Both the position numbers and the translations under genes were made by a program. From assembly GCA_937916565.1 (NCBI GenBank), contig CALFSR010000005.1, positions 1 through 18,654 of the forward strand: a stretch of DNA of 18,654 nt, given 5' to 3'. This stretch comes from an uncultured Bacillota bacterium (GTDB taxonomy: Bacteria; Bacillota; Limnochordia; Limnochordales; ZCTH02-B6). Below the pieces are notes generated by a model. That model saw only the letters and a list, made by a program, of their open reading frames with translations. It was not told the DNA's origin and searched no databases. Position 1 is the stretch's first letter, and every line of letters begins with the position of its first letter. Shown in pieces: positions 13,457-18,654 of this stretch.

Positions 13457-14254
13457 TTGGAGCTCGACGGCAAAGTAGCCATTGTAACCGGAGCGGGAGG
13501 CGGCCTCGGCCGGGCCATCGCGCTCGCCCTCGCGGCTGAGGGCACCCGCGTCGTCCTTAATGACGCCAACCTTCAGACGGCGGAGGCGACGTTGGCCGCC
13601 GTCCGCGACGCAGGCGGGGACGGGCTCGCATTCGCAGGCGACGTATCCAGCAGCGCGGACGTGCGCGCCCTCGTTGACGCGGCGATCGATCGCTTCGATC
13701 GCATCGACATCCTCATCAACAACGCCGGCATCTCCCCAAAAACGGCGGGCGGAGGGCGCGTGCCCATCTTGGAAATGAGCGAGGACGAGTGGGATCGGGT
13801 TATGGCGGTCAACCTGCGGGGTCCGTTCAACACCTCGCGGCTGGCCGCGCCGCACATGATCCGCAACCGCTGGGGCCGCATCGTCAATATCACGTCCATC
13901 ATGGCCAAGATCGGGGCGTCCGGCCCCTGGGGCGCCCGCTACGGGTTGACCACCCCCTCCGGCGCTCACTACTGCGCGGCCAAAGCCGGCCTCATGAACC
14001 TGACGTTTTCCCTCGCCCGCGAGTTGGCCCCGTACGGGATTACCGTCAACGCGGTCGCGCCCGGCCGCATTGAAACCCCGATGGCCAAGGAAACGTCGGC
14101 GGAGATGAATGAGGCGATGCGGGCCGAGATCCCCCTCGGCGAGTTCGGGCAACCCGAAGACATCGCCGCGGCTGTGCTCTTCCTTGTGCGCAGGAGCGGC
14201 CGCCACATCACCGGAGAAGTCATCGACGTCAACGGCGGCTGGTGGATGGACTGA
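13457..14254 (+). CDS. Short-chain dehydrogenase/reductase (SDR), NAD type
   Basis: A 265-residue classical SDR. Seen: TGAGGGLG (11-18), D36 at the end of the second strand (VVLND), which indicates NAD preference, NNAG (88-91), catalytic S147, Y172 and K176 (YCAAK), and a C-terminal ITGEVIDVNGG. Between S147 and Y172 there are 24 residues rather than the usual 12 or so, with an inserted loop (GASGPWGARYGLTTPSG) that would lie over the active site. This may shape recognition of an unusual substrate. The start is TTG with GGAGGGGGAAG upstream. It is second in the operon, between the TPP enzyme and the TRAP membrane genes, so oxidation of the imported compound or a derivative is the likely role. 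It is distinct from the SDR at 7352-8113, which looks NADP-type. Confidence 0.88.
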   Translation: MELDGKVAIVTGAGGGLGRAIALALAAEGTRVVLNDANLQTAEATLAAVRDAGGDGLAFAGDVSSSADVRALVDAAIDRFDRIDILINNAGISPKTAGGGRVPILEMSEDEWDRVMAVNLRGPFNTSRLAAPHMIRNRWGRIVNITSIMAKIGASGPWGARYGLTTPSGAHYCAAKAGLMNLTFSLARELAPYGITVNAVAPGRIETPMAKETSAEMNEAMRAEIPLGEFGQPEDIAAAVLFLVRRSGRHITGEVIDVNGGWWMD

Positions 14255-14270
14255 CGCCGTCATGCCGCGG

Positions 14271-14284
14271 GGCCCCATGGGGCC
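14271..14284 (+). other. Intercistronic GC hairpin before dctQ
   Basis: GGCCCC-AT-GGGGCC forms a self-complementary 14-bp element within the 85-bp gap between the SDR and dctQ. It may be an mRNA processing or stability element; no T-tract is present, so it is not a terminator. Confidence 0.3.
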
Positions 14285-14339
14285 GGGGCGGTCGTAAGAA
14301 AACCACGGCAGCCAGACCTTCTCTAAGGAGGCGCAGCGC

Positions 14340-14849
14340 ATGCAGGTATTGGCAAAGCTCGACAACGCACTGCTCGCCGTGCTCCGGGCCGGGGTGGCGC
14401 TGACGATGGCGGTGACCACCGTCTGCGTCATCCTGCAGGTGTACTTTCGTTACGTCCTCAACGCCCCGCTGGCGTGGTCCGAAGAACTGGCCCGCTACTC
14501 CATGATCTGGGGGGCCTTTCTCGGCGGTCCGCTGGCGATCCGCAACGGGATGAACGTGGGCATCACCCTGGTCACGGACCGGCTCCCGGCGGGCATGCAG
14601 CGTGCGGCGCTCATCCTGAACAGCATCCTTGTCATCGTGTTCCTCGCCGGCCTGGCCAGGTACGGGCACGAGTTTGCCACCATGTTCTCCTTCCAGCGCT
14701 CGCCCGTGATGAGAGCGCCGATGAACTTGATTTACATCGCCATACCCATCTCGGCGGCTTTAGGCATCCTGCAGACCATCATCGTGACGGTCCAACAGCT
14801 CCGCTCCTGGCCCGCAGGAGCCGACGCCGGGGAAACCCGACCCAACTAG
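14340..14849 (+). CDS. dctQ: TRAP transporter small membrane subunit, DctQ family
   Basis: A 169-residue small permease subunit, usual length. Seen: four hydrophobic segments at about 16-38, 52-68, 88-108 and 126-150, with the family pattern RYVLNAPLAWSEELARY between the first two. It pairs with DctM to form the membrane part that receives substrate from DctP. The start is ATG with the strongest ribosome site of the operon (AAGGAGG, eight bases upstream). dctM starts 21 bp after its stop. The C-terminal tail (about 155-169) is short and hydrophilic. Confidence 0.92.
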   Translation: MQVLAKLDNALLAVLRAGVALTMAVTTVCVILQVYFRYVLNAPLAWSEELARYSMIWGAFLGGPLAIRNGMNVGITLVTDRLPAGMQRAALILNSILVIVFLAGLARYGHEFATMFSFQRSPVMRAPMNLIYIAIPISAALGILQTIIVTVQQLRSWPAGADAGETRPN

Positions 14850-14870
14850 GACCCGCCGGGGGGATTCATC

Positions 14871-16157
14871 GTGGAAATCTTGCTGCTCATGGCCTTGTTT
14901 TTCGCCGCAATGTTTCTGGGGGTGCCGATGGCGTTTGCCATGGGCGCCGCAGCCCTCATTTTCGTCTGGCTCGTCGGCTCCCTGCCGCCGGTGTTGCTCG
15001 CCCAGCGCATGTTTTATGGCCTCGACAGCTTCCCACTGATGGCCGTGCCCCTTTTCATCCTGGCGGGCGAGCTGATGAATCGCGGCGGAATCAGCGAGAG
15101 CATCCTGGCCCTCGCGAGCCGCATCTTAAACCGCGTCCGGGCCGGCCTCGCCCAAGCCAACGTCCTGGCCAGCATGCTCTTTGCCGGCATCGCCGGTTCG
15201 GCGGCTGCGGACGCTTCGGGACTCGGCGCAATTGAAATCGACATGATGAAGCGGGACGGCTACCCGGTGGATTATGCCGCCGCCGTCACCGCCGCGTCCG
15301 CGATTCTTGGCCCCATCATCCCCCCGAGCATCGTCGCGGTCGTGTACGCGACGTCGACTACCAACACGTCGGTCGGAGCTCTCTTCGCGGGGGGCGTGGT
15401 TCCCGGTGCCCTCCTCGGCCTCGCGATGATGATCGTCGTCTATTACACCTCCAAGCGGATGGACATCAAGAGTCCTTACGAGAGCGGCATAAAGTTGACC
15501 CGCGATCAGCTCCTGCGATCCGTCGCGGCGCTGCTCATGCCGGGCATCATCCTGGGAGGCATCTACGGCGGTGCCTTCACGCCGACGGAAGCGGCCGCCA
15601 TCGCGGTGCTCTACTCCCTCATTATCTGTTTCGTATTTTTCCGGACGTTGAACCTGCGGCAGTTGTACGACATCCTCGTAAAGGCGGGCATTACGACGGC
15701 GTCGGTGTTTTGGATCGTCGGAGCCGCGGCCTCCTTTGCCGCCATCGCGACAACCCACGGCGCCGCGGCGTACCTGGCGTCCGTCATGTCGGGACTCACG
15801 ACGTCGCCCTGGGTGTTCCTGCTGGTTGTCAACGTTTTTCTCTTGATCATCGGCCTTTTCATGGACACCATCGCCGCGGTCACGGTGTTCGCGCCGATCC
15901 TCGCCCCGATCGCAATGCGCTACGGCATCGACCCGACGCACTTTGGGATCATCTTCATCATCAACCTGTGCATCGGCATGGTCACGCCGCCCATGGGCAT
16001 CGTCTTGTTCATCGTCACCGCCATCACCCGGGGATTGACGGTGGAACGGCTCGTCAAGGCCATCTGGCCCTTCCTCATCGCTCTGCTGATCGCGATGGCG
16101 CTGATCACGTATGTTCCGTCCCTTTCCCTATGGCTGCCGAAGCTGCTCGGTTACTGA
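14871..16157 (+). CDS. dctM: TRAP transporter large permease, DctM family
   Basis: A 428-residue multi-spanning permease, usual length. Seen: family blocks GVPMAFAMGAAAL near the N-terminus, SFPLMAVPLFILAGELMNRGG, FAGIAGSAAADASGLG, ILGPIIPPSIVAVVYA, GAFTPTEAAAIAVLYSL, and NLCIGMVTPPMGIVLF near the C-terminus, with hydrophobic helices along the whole length. It carries the ion-coupled translocation pathway. The start is GTG with GGGGGGATT upstream. It shares the transcript with dctQ, and its partner binding protein is almost certainly the divergent dctP, since no second one is visible in the operon. Confidence 0.94.
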   Translation: MEILLLMALFFAAMFLGVPMAFAMGAAALIFVWLVGSLPPVLLAQRMFYGLDSFPLMAVPLFILAGELMNRGGISESILALASRILNRVRAGLAQANVLASMLFAGIAGSAAADASGLGAIEIDMMKRDGYPVDYAAAVTAASAILGPIIPPSIVAVVYATSTTNTSVGALFAGGVVPGALLGLAMMIVVYYTSKRMDIKSPYESGIKLTRDQLLRSVAALLMPGIILGGIYGGAFTPTEAAAIAVLYSLIICFVFFRTLNLRQLYDILVKAGITTASVFWIVGAAASFAAIATTHGAAAYLASVMSGLTTSPWVFLLVVNVFLLIIGLFMDTIAAVTVFAPILAPIAMRYGIDPTHFGIIFIINLCIGMVTPPMGIVLFIVTAITRGLTVERLVKAIWPFLIALLIAMALITYVPSLSLWLPKLLGY

Positions 16158-16202
16158 CCCCGGAGCAGCCGGGCCTGCGCCTACTGGAAGGAGTGCACGC
16201 GG

Positions 16203-17048
16203 GTGAGCGGTCCTGACAACCTTAAGCTAAGCCTCAATGGTGTCACCTTGCGCAGGGCGCCCCTGGAGACGCAGATCCGGGCTGCCGCGGCCGCAGGGTT
16301 CCGGGGATTCGGCCTATGGATGGACGTGGTCGACGAGCACTTGGCGCAAGGAGGCACGCTGGCCGCGGCCCGGGATCTTTTGACCCATCTCGACCTCCCC
16401 GTGACGGAGGCGTGCTTCCTGCCCGATTGGCAAAACTTGCGCGGCGCGGATATGGCCGCGTATCTGCGCCGTGCCGAGTTGCTCATGAACCGGGCGGCGT
16501 CCCTCGGTTCGCCGCTTGTGGTCGCGAGCGCCCCGGAAGAAACCGTGGATTGGGACGTCGCCCCCGGCAATCTCCGGCGCCTGGCCGAGCTGGCGGCCGG
16601 CATGGGGCTGCGGGTGGCCTACGAGTTCCTGCCTTGGGGCGAAGTGCGGGATGTGGCGCGCGCCCGGAAAATGCTCGAGCTCGCCGATCATTCCGCGGCC
16701 GGGCTCCTTGTCGACAGCTTCCACTTCTATTTGGGCGGATCCAAAGAAGAGGATCTGCTCGCGTTTCCCAAAGAGCGCCTCTTCCTCGTCCACTTAGACG
16801 ACGTGCCCGCCCTGGATGCGGACCTCATCAGCCTATGCCGGAAGTACCGGGTCTACCCCGGCGAGGGGACGCTGCCGCTGCGCCGCTTCGGGGCTGTGTT
16901 GCACGAGATCAGGTACGACGGCTTCATTACCGTGGAGCTATTGAGCGAGGCGTACTGGCAGCAGGACCCGTTCGCCGTCGCCCGGCGCGCATACGAAGCG
17001 GCCGTGGACGTGCTGCGCCCGGGGCCGTGGACTCGGGATGGGGGTTGA
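16203..17048 (+). CDS. Sugar phosphate isomerase/epimerase-like TIM-barrel protein (IolE-like fold)
   Basis: A 281-residue protein of the xylose-isomerase-like/AP-endonuclease 2 superfamily, which includes 2-keto-myo-inositol dehydratase (IolE), tagatose epimerases and hydroxypyruvate isomerase. Seen: the four probable divalent-metal ligands in family order, E141 (AYEFLPWG), D171 (LLVDSFHFYLGG), H197 (FLVHLDD) and E245 (FITVELLSE), and the YPGEGTLPLRRF block before the last strand, common to this superfamily. The start is GTG with AAGGAG nine bases upstream. It follows dctM by 45 bp. The dehydrogenase gene begins 4 bp after its stop, or overlaps it by 11 bp. Isomerase, epimerase and dehydratase are all possible; the sequence does not decide. 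Confidence 0.82.
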   Translation: MSGPDNLKLSLNGVTLRRAPLETQIRAAAAAGFRGFGLWMDVVDEHLAQGGTLAAARDLLTHLDLPVTEACFLPDWQNLRGADMAAYLRRAELLMNRAASLGSPLVVASAPEETVDWDVAPGNLRRLAELAAGMGLRVAYEFLPWGEVRDVARARKMLELADHSAAGLLVDSFHFYLGGSKEEDLLAFPKERLFLVHLDDVPALDADLISLCRKYRVYPGEGTLPLRRFGAVLHEIRYDGFITVELLSEAYWQQDPFAVARRAYEAAVDVLRPGPWTRDGG

Positions 17049-17052
17049 AAGG

Positions 17053-18105
17053 ATGCACGCCCTTGTCAAGAAGCAGCCCGGCACCGGCCACGTGGCGGTC
17101 AAGCAGGTCGATCCGCCCGTGCCGCGCCGGGGCGAGGCCCTGGTCCGGGTAGTGAGCTCCGGTATATGCGGCACGGATGTCCTCGTGTACGAGGACCGCT
17201 ACCGAGGCCGCAACCGCCCCCTCCCCTACCCGCTCGTGCTCGGGCATGAGTGCGCGGGTAAGGTCGTGGCGTTGGGACCGGACACGGCAGGGCCGGCGCC
17301 TGGGACGCGGGTCGGCCTGGAAAGCATCTCCGGCTGCGGCACGTGCCGCCACTGCCAGCGCGGGAACTACAACCTCTGCCCCGACTGGCACCATGTCGGC
17401 CTGACCCGCCACGGCGGCCTAGCGGACTACGTCGCGGTACCGGTCGAGTCGCTGGTGGTGCTGCCTGAGGGCGTTTCTTACGAGAGCGCCGCGTTTCTTG
17501 AGCCGCTGTCCGTCGCGGTGCACACGCTGGAGCGGGTGCGGCCCATGCCCGGACAGCCCTTCGCGATCGTCGGGCCCGGCCCCCTTGGTCTCTTGCACTT
17601 GCAGGTGCTTCTCGCGGCGGGCCTCGGCCCCGCCCTCGTGCTCGGCACGCCCGGCGACGAGCGGCGGCTGGCCGTTGCGGAAGCTCTCGGCGCCCACCAC
17701 GTAGCCGCGGCGGTGGGCGAGGAGGCAAGACGCGCCGCGGCCGCTGTCACCGGCGGCGATGGTTTCCCGGTGGTCATCGAGGCGGCCGGGACGCCCTCCG
17801 CGGTGCAGACGGCCCTCGACATCGCCGGATCCAAAGGCACGCTGGTGTGCACGGGCCTCGCCCGGCACACGGAGATTGACGTCCTGCAAATCGTGCGCAA
17901 GGACTTGGTCTGGACCGGGGTCATCGCCAGCGTCCGCCGGCACTTCCTGGACGCGCTGGACCTCATCAAGGGGGGGCGTGTGCATCCGGAGCGGCTCATC
18001 ACCCACCGGCTGCCGCTGGAAGAAGCCGCTGCCGGGCTTGAACTCGCTCGCCGGCGGGAAGCCGTCAAGGTCATGATCGCCCCGGGCGTCGAGCGTACGC
18101 CCTGA
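17053..18105 (+). CDS. Zinc-dependent alcohol/polyol dehydrogenase (MDR family)
   Basis: A 350-residue medium-chain dehydrogenase, in the sorbitol/threonine dehydrogenase group. Seen: catalytic zinc ligands C39 (GICGTD), H65-E66 (GHECAG) and E150 (FLEPLSV), a structural zinc site C95, C98, C101 and C109 (CGTCRHCQRGNYNLC), and a nucleotide-binding loop GPGPLG (174-179). The start is taken at the ATG matching the canonical MxALVK opening; an ATG five codons upstream (17038) overlaps the previous gene by 11 bp and is an alternative. The reaction is likely NAD-dependent oxidation of a secondary alcohol in a polyol or sugar acid. As the second dehydrogenase in the operon besides the SDR, it suggests two oxidation steps or a redox inversion of a hydroxyl. 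Confidence 0.9.
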   Translation: MHALVKKQPGTGHVAVKQVDPPVPRRGEALVRVVSSGICGTDVLVYEDRYRGRNRPLPYPLVLGHECAGKVVALGPDTAGPAPGTRVGLESISGCGTCRHCQRGNYNLCPDWHHVGLTRHGGLADYVAVPVESLVVLPEGVSYESAAFLEPLSVAVHTLERVRPMPGQPFAIVGPGPLGLLHLQVLLAAGLGPALVLGTPGDERRLAVAEALGAHHVAAAVGEEARRAAAAVTGGDGFPVVIEAAGTPSAVQTALDIAGSKGTLVCTGLARHTEIDVLQIVRKDLVWTGVIASVRRHFLDALDLIKGGRVHPERLITHRLPLEEAAAGLELARRREAVKVMIAPGVERTP

Positions 18106-18109
18106 GCGC

Positions 18110-18137
18110 GGCGCTAGCAGCGCCGGTTCCGAAACCG
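18110..18137 (+). other. Two small hairpins between dehydrogenase genes
   Basis: In the 59-bp gap, GGCGCT-AGC-AGCGCC (18110-18124) and CGGTT-CCGA-AACCG (18124-18137) can each fold, end to end. No T-tract follows, so readthrough into the aldehyde dehydrogenase gene is expected; a processing or stabilising role is possible. Confidence 0.35.
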
Positions 18138-18164
18138 ACAAGGCCACTTAAGGGAAGGGATCGT

Positions 18165-18654
18165 ATGTCGACCGAAGCACGCATGCTCATCGATGGCGAG
18201 TGGCAGACGTCAGCCAACAAGGCGCCCGTGCGCAACCCTTATACGGGTGCCGTTGTGTCGGAAATGCCGATGGCCGACAGTGCGCAGGTGGAGCGCGCCC
18301 TGCAGGCCGCGTACGAGGTGGCGGCCGAGATGCGGTCGATGCCGGCCTACCGGCGGGCCGCCATCCTCCGCCGGGCGGCCGACCTTGTGGAGCAGCGGGG
18401 CGAAGAGCTCGCGCGCCTCATCACCGAGGAGACCGGCAAGACGTTGCGGGGAAGCCGCGTCGAAGTGGACCGGTCGCTGCTCACCCTGCGGATGTGCGCC
18501 GAGGAGGCGGTGCGCATCGCCGGCGAGCAGATCCCGTTGGACCTGGTCCCGGGCTCGGAGAAGCGGCTCGGCTTCACGATCCGGGAGCCCATCGGCGTCG
18601 TGGCGGCCATCACCCCCTGCAACGCCCCCTTCAACCTGATCTGCCACAAGGTCG
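18165..18654 (+). CDS. Aldehyde dehydrogenase, 5' part (cut by window end)
   Basis: The first 163 residues of an NAD(P)-dependent aldehyde dehydrogenase; the frame is open to the window edge. Seen: MLIDGEWQT at the N-terminus, NPYTGAVVSEMPMAD, LITEETGKTLRGSRVEVDR, and REPIGVVAAITPCNAPFNL, which contains the conserved asparagine (TPCN) of the oxyanion hole. The catalytic cysteine and glutamate lie beyond the window. The NAPFNLICHKV ending is like lactaldehyde, glyceraldehyde or phosphonoacetaldehyde dehydrogenases rather than betaine aldehyde types, but this is a weak hint. The start is the ATG with AAGGGAAGGGA upstream. It follows the zinc dehydrogenase by 59 bp and probably oxidises an aldehyde released by the pathway. 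Confidence 0.9.
   Translation, partial: MSTEARMLIDGEWQTSANKAPVRNPYTGAVVSEMPMADSAQVERALQAAYEVAAEMRSMPAYRRAAILRRAADLVEQRGEELARLITEETGKTLRGSRVEVDRSLLTLRMCAEEAVRIAGEQIPLDLVPGSEKRLGFTIREPIGVVAAITPCNAPFNLICHKV

Noticed and set aside
11615..18654. Direct naming of the operon as iol (myo-inositol) genes
   Set aside because: The TPP and TIM proteins are only superfamily-level matches, and IolB, IolC, IolG and IolJ are not seen.
1..18654. CRISPR arrays, tRNA or rRNA genes, insertion sequences
   Set aside because: No regularly spaced repeats, tRNA-like cloverleaf, transposase sequence or flanking target duplications were noticed on reading; a dedicated tRNA or repeat search was not possible.

Overview
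The window looks like chromosome from a high-GC, endospore-forming member of the Bacillota (Limnochordia, Symbiobacterium or Thermaerobacter type). The evidence is a Veg homologue with tandem sigma-A promoters, a SipL-like spore-coat protein (three SPOCS/DUF3794 repeats plus LysM), a LysM/GH18 spore-wall type protein, strong GGAGG ribosome sites, and frequent GTG and TTG starts. The genus cannot be fixed from sequence reading alone.

Left part (1-7.3 kb), housekeeping and spore envelope. It starts with the 3' end of an L,D-transpeptidase gene, then a LacD-type tagatose-bisphosphate aldolase. Next is a minus-strand group: Veg (6102-6371, with its own terminator), a trypsin-like serine protease without signal peptide (4870-5895), a peptidoglycan-binding/LysM/GH18-like protein whose catalytic glutamate appears lost (3328-4740), and the SipL-like protein (1491-3173). 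A small FAD protein (6672-7238) has its own promoter and terminator.

Middle part (7.35-10.05 kb). An SDR dehydrogenase is divergent from two tandem, paralogous IclR-family regulators. A perfect 17-bp inverted repeat lies between the SDR and the regulators. Hairpins at 10.09-10.18 kb separate the regulators from the convergent TRAP binding-protein gene.

Right part (10.19-18.65 kb), a catabolic locus of unknown substrate. The TRAP binding protein (dctP) is divergent from an apparent seven-gene operon: TPP-dependent enzyme, SDR, dctQ, dctM, IolE-like TIM-barrel protein, zinc-dependent dehydrogenase, and an aldehyde dehydrogenase cut by the window end. The 388-bp divergent region holds a cluster of GTTTC/GAAAC motifs that may be regulator sites. 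The enzyme set resembles inositol catabolism in logic (oxidise, dehydrate or isomerise, TPP-dependent C-C chemistry, aldehyde oxidation), but the genes are not recognisable iol orthologues. This locus is the best candidate for a new pathway in the window. No tRNA, rRNA, CRISPR array or insertion sequence was seen.
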